Positions 8,826 through 17,650 of a DNA stretch of 64,000 nucleotides are shown here, piece after piece. A program made the translations under genes and the position numbers. Source of the stretch: Kaistia defluvii (GTDB lineage: Bacteria > Pseudomonadota > Alphaproteobacteria > Rhizobiales > Kaistiaceae); assembly GCF_026343955.1 (NCBI RefSeq), contig NZ_JAPKNI010000003.1, positions 372,001 through 436,000 of the forward strand, written 5' to 3'. The stretch's first letter is position 1, and each line of letters begins with the position of its first letter. Under the pieces are notes generated by a model. That model worked only from the letters and a program-made list of their open reading frames with translations. It had not been told where the DNA came from and searched no databases.

Positions 8826-10496
8826 ATGGCCTTGACCCCCAACGAATTCGCCCCGGCCGAACGCTACGACCTGAACGCGCATGGCCGCGAGCTGATCCTC
8901 GATGCCCGCAACGTCGCCGTCACCTTCAAGGTCGAAGGCGGCTCGGTCGAGGCGGTGCGCGACGTGTCGTTCCAGTTGCACAAGGGCGAGACGATCGCCA
9001 TCGTCGGCGAATCCGGTTCCGGCAAATCGGTGACGGCGCGCACCATCATGGGGCTGCTGTCGAAGCGGGCCACCGTCGCCAAGGAGGCGCGCATCGAGTT
9101 CGAGGGCAAGAACGTGCTGGCCTTCAACCCGGTCGCCAAGCGCAAGCTGCGCGGCAACCGCTTCGCGATGATCTTCCAGGAGCCGATGAGCTCGCTGAAC
9201 CCGGTCTACACCATCGGCCAGCAGATCGCCGAAGTGCTGCACATCCACAACCGCAAGATGACCCGCGCCGAGGCGACGGCCCGGGTGCTCGAACTCTTGA
9301 GGGAAGTGCAAATCCCCGACCCGGAAGCGCGCATCAAACAATATCCGCATCAGCTTTCCGGCGGCCAGCGCCAGCGCGTAATGATCGCAATGGCGCTCGC
9401 CAACCGGCCCGACATCCTGATCGCCGACGAGCCGACCACCGCCCTCGACGTCACCGTGCAGGCGCAGATCCTCAACCTGATCCGCGAACTGCAGAAGCGC
9501 TACGGCATGGCGGTGATCCTGATCACGCACGACCTGACGATCGTCCGGCAGTTCTCCGACTATGTCTATGTGATGCAGCATGGCGAGGTGAAGGAGCACA
9601 ACGTCACCGAGACGCTGTTCCAGAGCCCGCGCCATGCCTATACGCGCCACCTGCTCGCCTCCGAGCCGAAGGGCGCCGCCAACCCGCTGCCCGAGAACAC
9701 GCCGGTGATCCTGGAGGGCCGCAATGTGCGCGTCGCCTACACTTTGAAGCGAGGCGGCCTGTTCAAGCCGGACTTCTTCCAGCTGCTCGCCTGCGACAAT
9801 CTCAGCCTCCAATTGCGACGCCACGAAACCCTTGGCATCGTTGGCGAATCGGGTTCAGGCAAGACGACGTTCGGCCAGGCGCTGATCCGGCTGATCCAGC
9901 ATTCGACGGGCGAGATCGTCTTCGACGGCGAGCCCATCCACGACAAGGACCGCAAGGCGATGCGGCCGCTGCGCTCGCGCATGCAGATCGTCTTCCAGGA
10001 CCCGTTCTCGTCGCTCAACCCGCGTATGTCGATCGGCCAGATCATCGAGGAAGGGCTTGTAGTCAACAACATCGGATCGAGCCGCCAGGACCGGCTCGAC
10101 CGCGTGCGCCAGGCGCTGCGCGATTCCGGCATGCCGGACACCATCCTGTCGCGCTTTCCGCACGAGTTCTCCGGCGGCCAGCGACAGCGCATCGCCATTG
10201 CCCGCGCCATCGCGCTGGAGCCCGAATTCATCCTGCTCGACGAGCCGACCTCGGCGCTCGACCTGTCCGTGCAGGCGCAGATCATCGATCTCCTGCGCAA
10301 GCTGCAGGACGAGCGCGGCCTCTCCTACCTGTTCATCTCGCATGATCTGAAGGTCGTGCGCGCGCTCTGCCACCGCGTCATCGTCATGCAGCACGGCAAG
10401 ATCGTCGAACAGGGTCCGGTCAGCGAGGTGCTGACCCGTCCGCAAAGCGAATACACCGCCCGCCTCGTCCGCGCCGCGTTCGAAATAGCCGCCTAA
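8826..10496 (+). CDS. agpD: ABC transporter ATP-binding protein with two fused ATPase domains (AgpD-like)
   Basis: Energises the alpha-galactoside importer. The 556-residue protein joins a DppD-like and a DppF-like half. Domain 1 has Walker A GESGSGKS at 61-68, signature LSGGQRQR near 177 and Walker [12 protein letters not shown] near 198. Domain 2 has GESGSGKT near 339, FSGGQRQR near 448 and [10 protein letters not shown]. Both halves keep all nucleotide-binding motifs, so both should hydrolyse ATP. The ATG at 8826 follows GGCGGAG. Fusion of the two ATPases is common in this subfamily (GsiA/YejF type). Confidence 0.9.
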   Translation: MALTPNEFAPAERYDLNAHGRELILDARNVAVTFKVEGGSVEAVRDVSFQLHKGETIAIVGESGSGKSVTARTIMGLLSKRATVAKEARIEFEGKNVLAFNPVAKRKLRGNRFAMIFQEPMSSLNPVYTIGQQIAEVLHIHNRKMTRAEATARVLELLREVQIPDPEARIKQYPHQLSGGQRQRVMIAMALANRPDILIADEPTTALDVTVQAQILNLIRELQKRYGMAVILITHDLTIVRQFSDYVYVMQHGEVKEHNVTETLFQSPRHAYTRHLLASEPKGAANPLPENTPVILEGRNVRVAYTLKRGGLFKPDFFQLLACDNLSLQLRRHETLGIVGESGSGKTTFGQALIRLIQHSTGEIVFDGEPIHDKDRKAMRPLRSRMQIVFQDPFSSLNPRMSIGQIIEEGLVVNNIGSSRQDRLDRVRQALRDSGMPDTILSRFPHEFSGGQRQRIAIARAIALEPEFILLDEPTSALDLSVQAQIIDLLRKLQDERGLSYLFISHDLKVVRALCHRVIVMQHGKIVEQGPVSEVLTRPQSEYTARLVRAAFEIAA

Positions 10497-10525
10497 CTAT
10501 TCTGCCTACCCCGGAGCTTCTCCCC

Positions 10526-11896
10526 ATGACTGCCAATCCCAGGATCACCTTCATCGGCGCCGGCTCGACCGTGTTCATGAAGAACATCGTCGGCGACGTG
10601 CTTCAGCGCCCGGCGCTGTCGGGCGCCACCATCGCGCTGATGGACATCAACCCGCAGCGCCTCGAAGAGAGCGCCGTCGTCGTCCGCAAGATCGCCTCGA
10701 CGCTCGACGCGAAAGCCAGGGTCGAGACCTATACCGACCAGAAGAAGGCGCTCCAGGGCGCCGATTTCGTCGTCGTCGCCTTCCAGATCGGCGGCTACGA
10801 TCCCTGCACGATCACCGATTTCGACGTGCCGAAGCGCTACGGCCTGCGCCAGACCATTGCCGACACGCTGGGCGTCGGCGGCATCATGCGCGGTCTGCGG
10901 ACCGTGCCGCATCTCTGGAAGATCTGCGAGGACATGCTCGCCATCTGCCCGAACGCCATCCTGCTGCAATACGTCAACCCGATGGCGATCAACACCTGGG
11001 CGATCACGGCCAAATACCCGGCCATCAAACAGGTCGGGCTCTGCCACTCGGTGCAGGGCACAGCGATGGAACTGGCGCATGACCTCGACATTCCCTACGA
11101 GGAAATCCGCTACCGCGCCGCCGGCATCAACCACATGGCGTTCTATCTGAAGTTCGAGCATCGCCAGGCCGACGGCTCCTATCGCGATCTCTACCCGGAC
11201 CTCGTCCGCGGCTACCGCGAAGGCCGTGCGCCGAAGCCCGGCTGGAATCCGCGCTGCCCCAACAAGGTGCGCTACGAGATGCTGACCCGCCTCGGCTATT
11301 TCGTCACCGAAAGCTCCGAGCACTTCGCCGAATACACGCCCTATTTCATCAAGGAAGGCCGCGAGGACCTGATCGAGACGTTCGGCATTCCGCTGGACGA
11401 ATACCCCAAGCGCTGCATCGAGCAGATCGCCCGCTGGAAGAGCCAGGCCGAGGAATACCGCACGGCCGACCGTATCGAGGTGTCGCAGAGCAAGGAATAC
11501 GCTTCCGAGATCATCAACTCGGTCTGGACCGGCGAACCTTCCGTCATCTACGGCAATGTCCGCAACAATGGCTGCATCACCTCGCTGCCGGCCGATTGCG
11601 CGGCGGAAGTGCCCTGCCTGGTCGACGCCTCGGGTATCCAGCCGACCTATATCGGCGAACTGCCGCCGCAGCTGACCGCGCTGATGCGCACCAACATCAA
11701 CGTGCAGGAACTGACGGTGAAGGCGCTGCTCACCGAGAACCGCGAGCACATCTACCACGCCGCGATGATGGACCCGCACACCGCCGCCGAGCTGGATCTC
11801 GACCAGATCTGGCATCTCGTCGACGACCTGCTGGCCGCCCATGGCGAATGGCTGCCGGAATGGGCCCGCGGCGAAGCCAAGCAGCGGGTGGCGTGA
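10526..11896 (+). CDS. agaL2: Second GH4 family alpha-galactosidase/alpha-glucosidase (MelA-like)
   Basis: Cytosolic NAD- and Mn-dependent glycosidase of 456 residues. FIGAGSTVFMKN at 9-20 is the GH4 nucleotide motif; Cys173 in GLCHSVQGT and His203 in GINHMAFY are the metal ligands at the positions known for the family. It is a clear paralogue of the first gene of the operon but only distantly similar, and its CHSVQGT motif is closer to the MelA/AglA type. The start follows GGAG by ten bases, 29 bp after agpD. Having two GH4 enzymes bracketing one importer suggests different linkages or chain lengths are processed after uptake. Confidence 0.86.
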   Translation: MTANPRITFIGAGSTVFMKNIVGDVLQRPALSGATIALMDINPQRLEESAVVVRKIASTLDAKARVETYTDQKKALQGADFVVVAFQIGGYDPCTITDFDVPKRYGLRQTIADTLGVGGIMRGLRTVPHLWKICEDMLAICPNAILLQYVNPMAINTWAITAKYPAIKQVGLCHSVQGTAMELAHDLDIPYEEIRYRAAGINHMAFYLKFEHRQADGSYRDLYPDLVRGYREGRAPKPGWNPRCPNKVRYEMLTRLGYFVTESSEHFAEYTPYFIKEGREDLIETFGIPLDEYPKRCIEQIARWKSQAEEYRTADRIEVSQSKEYASEIINSVWTGEPSVIYGNVRNNGCITSLPADCAAEVPCLVDASGIQPTYIGELPPQLTALMRTNINVQELTVKALLTENREHIYHAAMMDPHTAAELDLDQIWHLVDDLLAAHGEWLPEWARGEAKQRVA

Positions 11897-12027
11897 AGGC
11901 GCAGCCTTGCTTATCGGCTCCAGGAGCCGGGCGAGGGTTTAGGAAACGATCGGGTGAGACCTTAAATCCTCACCCGCCAAACGTCCGCACAACCCAGGAA
12001 GGACATTCGGCAGCTCTCCGACCCCAA

Positions 12028-12142
12028 CATCCTGAGGTGCTTCGCGCAGCGAAGCCTCGAAGGACGCACCGCCCGAGGGCAGATCTTGGTAGCGGAGCCG
12101 CTCGGCGTGCTTCGAGACGGCCCTCTGGGCCTCCTCAGCATG
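12028..12142. repeat. Inverted doublet of a dispersed CATCCTGAGG-type repeat
   Basis: The left unit begins CATCCTGAGGTGCTTCGCG and runs to CTCGAAGGACGC. The right unit is the inverted counterpart, ending CTCCTCAGCATG. Each unit is itself a partial palindrome. A related doublet occurs at 17050-17191. Such CCTGAGG/CGAAGG repeats are widely dispersed between genes in Hyphomicrobiales. Confidence 0.7.
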
Positions 12143-12254
12143 TTGAGGAGGGGGGCACGCGAATTTCTCCTCAGCGAGAGGGGAAGAATGGGGCTCAGTC
12201 AGAAAAGTCAGAGCGTGGCGTAGCCTGCCCCTCCCCCGGCATGCGACGCGCAGG

Positions 12255-12286
12255 GGCCCCGGCGTTTCTCCGCCGGGGCCTTTTCG
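12255..12286 (+). terminator. Intrinsic terminator of the agp operon
   Basis: GGCCCCGGCG (12255-12264), a short loop, then CGCCGGGGCC (12271-12280) and TTTTCGTTT. The T-run is on the plus strand, so it ends transcription coming from the agp operon rather than from the converging halogenase gene. Confidence 0.85.
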
Positions 12287-12304
12287 TTTCAGGCGAACCT
12301 GGGC

Positions 12305-13849
12305 TCAGCGGCCAAGTTGGTTCACATGCTCGAGAAATTCGGCATGGCCGAGCGCTTTTGAGGCCGCCTGCCGGTATTCCTTCACCAGGCTGTCCACGGT
12401 CTGGCGGGCGAAGGCGCGCAGGGCCGGCGATTTGGCCATCTCGGCCCGCGCCAGGGCCGGGTCGAGCAGGCCAAGCCCGTCGAGCACGGGATAATGCAGC
12501 TGCGTCTCGACATGCGGCAGGCCGTCGAGAAAATCGCCGAAATGCTCGCGCCGGGGCATTTCCCGCTTCCAGTGCGCCAGTCGCTCCTTCGTCTCCGGAT
12601 GCAGCCGCTCCGCCTTCACATTGCGCCAGAAGGGCGTGTCGTCGCGCTCGGTGACGTAATGGGTGTTGACGAAGATGCGGAAGTCGTCGACCTGCCGGCC
12701 GACCCGGCGGTTGTAGTCGGCACGGTCAGCCGCGGTCATCGCCTCCGGACGCTTCATGTAGCGCTGGGTGAACAGCATCATCTGCACGATGGTGCCGTGG
12801 ATCGAGGTCGATTCCAGCGGTTCCAGGAAGCTCGACGACAGGCCGACGGCGAGGCAGTTGCCGATCCAGGCATTCTCCAGCCGGCCGATCTCGAAGCGGA
12901 TGTCGTCGCGCACCTCGATCTCGCGGCCGAGCGTCGCCTCGACCTCGCGCTTCGCCTCTTCCGGCGTCTTGAATTCGTCGGAATAGACATAGCCGCAGCC
13001 ATAGCGACCCTGGGTCGGGATCTGCCAGATCCAGCCGGCTTCCTGCGCCCAGGCATGGGTATAGTTGTTGATCTCCTCGCCGGGCTGGATGTCGAGCCAG
13101 AACGGCAGCGCCCGGTTTACCGGCAGTTCCTTCTGGTAGGAGATCCAGGGCGCGTTCAGCTCCCTGCCGATCAGCCGCTTGCGGAAGCCGCTGGCGTCGA
13201 TGAAGAAATCGCCGGCCAGGCGCTCGCCCGTATCGAGCTGAAGCGCCGTGATGTCGCCGCTCTCCCCGTCGCGCTCGACACCCTCGATCACCGCGTCGAC
13301 GATGGCGACGCCGCGGGACTTCGATTTCAGGAATTTTCCCACCCGCGCCTGGTCGAAATGGAAGGCGTGGTGGAACGGCCCGAGCGCCACCAGCGAACCG
13401 TCCGCCTTCCTGGCATAGGGCGCCTTCTTCTGCTCCAGCAGCGGCCCGAACAGGTGCATGTCCTGCACCTTGCGGCCGGCGGCGACGCAATAGACGTTGA
13501 GATAGTCGGAAGGCGCGCCCGGCGGCGCGGCGATGACCTGATGCGGGTCGTCGATCGGGCCGTAATAGGTGAAGCCCTTGCGGCGCCAGTCGGTGTGGCG
13601 GATGCCAAGCTTGAAGGTGGCGCCGGTCTCGCGGAAGAACTCGAATTCGTCGATGCCTAAATGCTGGAACAGCACGCGCATCGCCGCCGTGCTGCCCTCG
13701 CCGACGCCGACCGTCGGGATCTTCGAGGATTCAACCACAGAGACGCGTATATCGAGCTTCTGGCGGCGGGCGCTGTCCTCGATGATGAAGGCGGTCAGCC
13801 AGCCGGCGGTGCCGCCGCCGACGATGACGAAATGTGCTGGTTCCGCCAA
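12305..13849 (-). CDS. Flavin-dependent tryptophan halogenase family protein
   Basis: FADH2-dependent halogenase-like protein of 514 residues. It has the FAD motif GGGTAGW at 11-17, the family motif WIWQIP at 273-278, and the PLEST segment at 344-348. Lys80 in FKLGI aligns with the catalytic lysine of PrnA (Lys79), and Glu346 with PrnA Glu346, so the active-site pair is intact. The start is a TTG at 13849 placed 7-8 bases after GGGGAGGA; no ATG occurs before the FAD motif. In the family the enzyme chlorinates or brominates aromatic substrates with reduced flavin from a partner reductase, but no flavin reductase and no peptide- or polyketide-synthesis gene is nearby. Substrate unknown. Related proteins occur in carbohydrate-uptake clusters of other proteobacteria. 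Confidence 0.88.
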   Translation of the reverse strand: MAEPAHFVIVGGGTAGWLTAFIIEDSARRQKLDIRVSVVESSKIPTVGVGEGSTAAMRVLFQHLGIDEFEFFRETGATFKLGIRHTDWRRKGFTYYGPIDDPHQVIAAPPGAPSDYLNVYCVAAGRKVQDMHLFGPLLEQKKAPYARKADGSLVALGPFHHAFHFDQARVGKFLKSKSRGVAIVDAVIEGVERDGESGDITALQLDTGERLAGDFFIDASGFRKRLIGRELNAPWISYQKELPVNRALPFWLDIQPGEEINNYTHAWAQEAGWIWQIPTQGRYGCGYVYSDEFKTPEEAKREVEATLGREIEVRDDIRFEIGRLENAWIGNCLAVGLSSSFLEPLESTSIHGTIVQMMLFTQRYMKRPEAMTAADRADYNRRVGRQVDDFRIFVNTHYVTERDDTPFWRNVKAERLHPETKERLAHWKREMPRREHFGDFLDGLPHVETQLHYPVLDGLGLLDPALARAEMAKSPALRAFARQTVDSLVKEYRQAASKALGHAEFLEHVNQLGR

Positions 13850-14017
13850 GCGGACGTCCTCCCCGGTTTAGGCGAAAGATCGTCGCGATCTCCGCCCTTT
13901 TTTACCAGTCTAGGACGCCGGCTTTCCCACCCTCCAGAGCGATTTTGGCTTATGATGGGTAATCCTGTGCTCGGCCGCGAACCAGGATACGCCTGCATTG
14001 AAAATGAGCGCGATCCT

Positions 14018-14042
14018 TCACCTCTCCCTGAGGGAGAGGTGA
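14018..14042. repeat. Perfect 12-bp inverted repeat (REP-like)
   Basis: TCACCTCTCCCT, one G, AGGGAGAGGTGA. A perfect palindrome of a sequence common between genes in this bacterial group. It lies in the 245-bp gap between the halogenase and glycosidase-like genes. No T-run follows, so it is not a good terminator. Confidence 0.6.
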
Positions 14043-14051
14043 GAAGTCGGA

Positions 14052-14080
14052 GCTCGGCCGGGCGCGAAGGCCGGCCGAGC
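14052..14080. repeat. Perfect 10-bp hairpin
   Basis: GCTCGGCCGG (14052-14061) pairs with CCGGCCGAGC (14071-14080). It sits 15 bp past the stop of the glycosidase-like gene and may protect the 3' end of its mRNA. Confidence 0.5.
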
Positions 14081-14094
14081 GACGTTTCCGACCG

Positions 14095-15771
14095 CTACCG
14101 CCCCATGAAGACGCGGCGGGCGATCTGGTCTTCGAGGCTCAGCCAGCGGCGCGAGACCTCGTCGTCACTGTGGCGCGACGCCTCGCGGGCCTCGCCCTTC
14201 AGAGCCTTCAGCCGCTCGACCGGCAGCTCGATATGGGCGTCGAGTTCCTCGGCCACCGCAACGAAGCGCTCGGCCGCCGCCACGCCGCCCAGAAGCGGCG
14301 CCGCGTCCTCGGCGATGAAGCGCTCCCAGCTCAGCGTCGGCTCGTAGCCGAAGCGGGCAAAGGCGAGATAGGAGAGCTCGACGGTCGCGTGATAGGGCGA
14401 CGGCTCGCCCCAGACGGTCAGGCCCTCCATGCCGACATCGGCGCAGAACTTGTTCATGTCGGCGAAGGTGCGGCCGTTGAAGGCATAGCGCTCGGTGCGG
14501 CGATCGCCGTTCCACTGGCAGGCAAACTGGCAGCGCAGCACGTTCGGCTGCGTCGGCAGCTTCTCGACATCGGCCCGCGTAAGTTCCTTCTGCAACCGGC
14601 CCCAGAAGGTGCGGTTGGTGGTGTGCTGGTAGATCGCACCCTTCGGCATGCTGCGCTGCGCGTCATGCGCGACGGGATCGAACAGATTGTCCCATTGCAG
14701 CTCGCTGTAGATCCAGGCGTCCGGCTTCTTCGCCTTTGCCGCGCGGTAGAGGCGCGGGAAATTCTCCGCCATGTCGGTATGCGACCAAGAATCGCCATGG
14801 TCGTCGACGCGGCGGGCGGCCTCGGCCTCGTTGTTGCGGCGGGCGACGCACCGCGCGCAGCCGCAGACGCCATAGTCGCCGCTCTCGATGTTGACCCCCC
14901 CGATCTCGAAGGTGTCGGCGAGCCAGGATACCGCCTCCTCCATCCAGTCCATCGTCTCCGGCGCGCTCGGGCAGGCGCTCATGGTGTAGTCGGAGCGCGG
15001 GAAATTGAGCGGGAAGTCGAGGTCCGCGATCTGGAAGCCGACGCCCTTTTCCATCGTCGCGGCATGCTGCGGATTCTTCTTCAGCCAGGTCGCGAGGTTG
15101 TAGGGGTGGTCGCCCTCCCAATACACGCCGCCATAGGAGCCGATGGCGATGCCCGGCACGATGCGCACGCCGCGCTCGGTGGCATAGCGGCAGAGCTCCT
15201 TCGCCGCTTCGATGCCGCCATGCGAATTGCGCAGGAAGCCGTAGATCACGACCGAGGGAATGCGATTGCGGCTCGCGAAATCGACCAGCCTGGTGTAGTC
15301 GCCGAGGAAGCCGGCAGGCGGCTTGCCATAGGGGTTGAAAACGCCGATTTCCTGGTGGCCGACCTGCGACAATTCCCAGTTGGTCGAATGGTCCCAGGTC
15401 CAGAAGGTGCGATAGGCAAGGCCCGGCGCGACGCGACGCTCGCCGGTCGGCACCTGCACCGCGCCACCCTCGATCTTGGCGCGAGAAATCAGCTCTTCCG
15501 CGCCATAGATGACGCCGGAGAAGGGGCCGCCGGCGATGGTGATCTCGGCATTCGAGCCGTCCTTCGGCCGCACGGTGAGCGTGAAGGCGCCCTCGGCCAG
15601 CGACCGGTCCTCGACCAGGCGGATGACCGGCAAGCTGGAGGATGCCGCGGCGGCGGGCACGAATTCGAGCATCGGAAACGCCGCGCGGAGCCGCCGTGCC
15701 GCATGCACGTGCCGTTCGCCACCCTCCAGCCCGACCTGTCCCGCGATCCGAACCTCACCCGTACCGACCAT
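14095..15771 (-). CDS. Putative TIM-barrel glycoside hydrolase with GH20/GH67-like N-terminal domain
   Basis: 558 residues, no signal peptide, so probably cytosolic. Residues about 35-95 (RLVEDRSLAEGAFTLTV, ending GVIYGAEELI) look like the alpha/beta domain placed before the barrel in GH20 and GH67 enzymes. The rest reads as a TIM barrel: YRTFWTWDHSTNWE, VVIYGFLRNSHGG, GVRIVPGIAIGSYGGVYW, GGVNIESGDYGVCGCARC and WIYSELQWDN. The acidic residues of the last two are candidate catalytic groups. The CGCARC cluster is unusual and may bind metal. The ATG at 15771 follows AGGAGG at seven bases. I cannot assign a known GH family. It is divergent from a dehydrogenase gene with a shared operator, so the two probably act on the same compound. 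Confidence 0.7.
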   Translation of the reverse strand: MVGTGEVRIAGQVGLEGGERHVHAARRLRAAFPMLEFVPAAAASSSLPVIRLVEDRSLAEGAFTLTVRPKDGSNAEITIAGGPFSGVIYGAEELISRAKIEGGAVQVPTGERRVAPGLAYRTFWTWDHSTNWELSQVGHQEIGVFNPYGKPPAGFLGDYTRLVDFASRNRIPSVVIYGFLRNSHGGIEAAKELCRYATERGVRIVPGIAIGSYGGVYWEGDHPYNLATWLKKNPQHAATMEKGVGFQIADLDFPLNFPRSDYTMSACPSAPETMDWMEEAVSWLADTFEIGGVNIESGDYGVCGCARCVARRNNEAEAARRVDDHGDSWSHTDMAENFPRLYRAAKAKKPDAWIYSELQWDNLFDPVAHDAQRSMPKGAIYQHTTNRTFWGRLQKELTRADVEKLPTQPNVLRCQFACQWNGDRRTERYAFNGRTFADMNKFCADVGMEGLTVWGEPSPYHATVELSYLAFARFGYEPTLSWERFIAEDAAPLLGGVAAAERFVAVAEELDAHIELPVERLKALKGEAREASRHSDDEVSRRWLSLEDQIARRVFMGR

Positions 15772-15816
15772 CCTGTCATCCTCCTCTGGACTGCCGCGCG
15801 GCCACTGCCCGCGTTG

Positions 15817-15845
15817 TTGACAGGATTGCCCATCTCCTATCAAAT
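15817..15845 (+). promoter_or_regulatory. Likely sigma-70 promoter of the 15927 dehydrogenase
   Basis: TTGACA at 15817-15822, a 17-base gap, then TCAAAT at 15840-15845. The -10 region lies inside the 34-bp shared element, so a protein bound there should block transcription. Confidence 0.45.
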
Positions 15846-15871
15846 ATCAACGTCGACTATCGTCAGTGATA
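15838..15871. promoter_or_regulatory. 34-bp operator-like element, copy 1 (probable IclR site)
   Basis: Begins TATCAAATATCAAC and ends TCAGTGATA. It matches the element at 22283-22316 at 27 of 34 positions: the first 14 bases are identical, and 13 of the last 14. It lies between the divergent glycosidase-like and dehydrogenase genes. The second copy lies beside an IclR gene, which makes that regulator the natural candidate. Confidence 0.72.
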
Positions 15872-15926
15872 CAAATAGACAGTTTCAGGCTGCCGGATCC
15901 GCTCTGGCGGCGCTTCGGAGGGTGGC

Positions 15927-16997
15927 ATGACGGCTGGCTTGAATCTCGAACAGACCTGGCCGATGCCGAGCCGGCCGCGGCCGATCACCCTGATCGGCGC
16001 CGGCGACATTGTCAGCAGCGCCCACATGCCCGCCTATCGCAAGATCGGCCTGCCCGTCGCCGGCATCTTCGATCTCGATTCGGCCAAGGCGCGCGCGGTC
16101 GCGGACCAGTTCGACATCCCCGTCGTCTATGAAAGCATGGCGGCGGCGATCGCCGCGCGCAGCGAGGACACGGTGTTCGACCTCGCTTTGCCGCCGGTGG
16201 CGATCCTCGGCGCCGTCGAGCAACTGCCGGTCGGCAGCGTCGCACTGATCCAGAAGCCGCTCGGCGCCAATCTCGCCGCGGCGCGGCAGATCCTCTCCGC
16301 CATCGACGCGCGAAAAATCACCGCCGCCACGAATTTCCAGCTCCGCTACACGCCTTCCATGCTGGCGATCCGCGACGCGGTCCGGCGCGGCCTGCTCGGC
16401 GACATCGTCGAGCTGGAAGTCCGGCTCGCCGTCTACATGCCGTGGGAGATGTGGTCCTTCATCCCGCATCTCGACGCCGTCGAGATCCCGCTGCATTCGA
16501 TCCACTATCTCGACTGGATCCGCTCGATCCTCGGCGAGCCCGACAGCGTCTATGCCAAGGCGGTACCGCATCCGCGCTATCCCGACCTCAAGGATGCGCG
16601 TTCCAGCATCATCCTCGATTATGGCCCGAAGGCGCGCTGCTGCCTGTCGCTCAATCACACCTATAATTACGGCCCCAAGCACATTGACGCGACCATCCGC
16701 GTCGAGGGCACCAGGGGCTGCGCCCATCTCGATCTCGGCTATCTGCACGATTATCTGAAGCCGGTGCCGGAGAAGCTCGAAGTGATCGTCGAGGGCGGCG
16801 AGTGGACGACGATTCCGCTGGTCGGCGAGCGCGTGCCGGATGCGTTCGGCGCGGTGATGTCGAACCTGCAGCGCTTCGCCGCCGGCGAGGACAGCGTGCT
16901 CGACACCGACGTGCACGATTCGATCCGCACCATGGCCCTGGTCGACGCCTGCCTCGCCTCCAGCCGCCTCGGCGGCATCGTTCCGCAGACGGTGTAG
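15927..16997 (+). CDS. Gfo/Idh/MocA family NAD(P)-dependent dehydrogenase
   Basis: Cytosolic sugar or cyclitol dehydrogenase of 356 residues. The N-terminal Rossmann fold has LIGAGDIVSSAHMPAY at about 22-37. The family lysine is in IQKPLG near residue 112, and NFQLRYTPSM and SIHYLDWIRSILGEP lie in the substrate domain. GGAGG lies a few bases before the ATG. It is transcribed away from the glycosidase-like gene across 155 bp with a shared operator. Substrate unknown; the pairing suggests it oxidises the sugar set free by, or fed to, that protein. Confidence 0.85.
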   Translation: MTAGLNLEQTWPMPSRPRPITLIGAGDIVSSAHMPAYRKIGLPVAGIFDLDSAKARAVADQFDIPVVYESMAAAIAARSEDTVFDLALPPVAILGAVEQLPVGSVALIQKPLGANLAAARQILSAIDARKITAATNFQLRYTPSMLAIRDAVRRGLLGDIVELEVRLAVYMPWEMWSFIPHLDAVEIPLHSIHYLDWIRSILGEPDSVYAKAVPHPRYPDLKDARSSIILDYGPKARCCLSLNHTYNYGPKHIDATIRVEGTRGCAHLDLGYLHDYLKPVPEKLEVIVEGGEWTTIPLVGERVPDAFGAVMSNLQRFAAGEDSVLDTDVHDSIRTMALVDACLASSRLGGIVPQTV

Positions 16998-17049
16998 GGG
17001 ACGACTGCCGCTCGATTGCCGGCGTCCATCCTTCGAAGAACTCGACCAT

Positions 17050-17191
17050 CATCCTGAGGTGCCCGGCAAAGCCAGGCCTCGAAGGAGGGTCCAGGGGACG
17101 CTTCGATCGTCGGCCTCCGATTTCGTTGGCAGGCCGGATTGCCCGCTGGAGCCTCCTTCGAGGCTTCGCTGACGCGAAGCGCCTCAGGATG
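17050..17191. repeat. Inverted doublet of the CATCCTGAGG-type repeat
   Basis: The left unit is CATCCTGAGGTGCC to CCTCGAAGGAGG; the right unit runs in the opposite sense, CTCCTTCGAGGCTTCGC to CCTCAGGATG. The units face each other across about 60 bp, the same arrangement as at 12028-12142. Confidence 0.72.
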
Positions 17192-17363
17192 AGGACGGAG
17201 CGGGCTGATCCGCAAGGAGGTCAGCAGCTGCGCTTCTCTTCTCTCCCGGCGAGAGGCGGTCCCACCATCGGATATTTATCAATCTTTTAAATCACTTGCT
17301 CCGCCGCGCTTGCGCGGCGGGCTGCTTTCGGCTGCCCCTCGCCCCACCCGATCGACAACGCGC

Positions 17364-17395
17364 TTTCTTATAAGAAATTACTATTTCAATAGAAA
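17364..17395. promoter_or_regulatory. Array of overlapping TTTC/GAAA palindromes
   Basis: TTTCTTATAAGAAA (17364-17377) is a perfect 14-bp palindrome. It overlaps GAAATTACTATTTC (17374-17387), and TTTCAATAGAAA follows (17384-17395). The array is 256 bp upstream of the sugar-binding protein gene at 17651. This looks like a multi-site operator; the regulator is unknown, though the IclR gene downstream of the importer is one candidate. Confidence 0.6.
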
Positions 17396-17650
17396 AACCG
17401 CTGTGCTAGCGTTGCCGCATGGCCGCGCAAAATCCCGCTTCAAGGGAGGCGGCCATGGCGGGGTGACAGGGATGCTGACCGCTTCAATCGCGCCTTCTTT
17501 CGACTGCCTCGCGCAAGCGATGGCGGCGCGGGAAGCGTACCGCTCGGCGACCCGAAGGAAGACCAGACCCAGGCGGCGGATTGCTCTCCGCCGGGTCCGG
17601 TCCGGATTCCAGAACAGCAGCGCGACCAAACCTGACGGAAGGGACACACC

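Larger units (their letters stand above)
11897..12304. other. Intergenic stretch after the agp operon
   Basis: About 400 bp without a convincing gene. It holds one inverted repeat doublet (12028-12142) and an intrinsic terminator (12255-12286). Nothing else was recognised. Confidence 0.6.
16998..17650. other. 650-bp intergenic region with repeats and operator array
   Basis: No convincing gene. It contains an inverted repeat doublet (17050-17191), an AT-rich stretch around 17270-17295, and an array of short palindromes at 17364-17395 upstream of the sugar importer. An open frame at 17310-17654 has an Arg/Ser-rich composition unlike a real protein. Confidence 0.6.

Noticed and set aside
11596-12654. 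Plus-strand frame running from inside agaL2 through the repeat and terminator into the halogenase
   Set aside because: It crosses a dispersed repeat doublet and an intrinsic terminator and overlaps two real genes in other frames.
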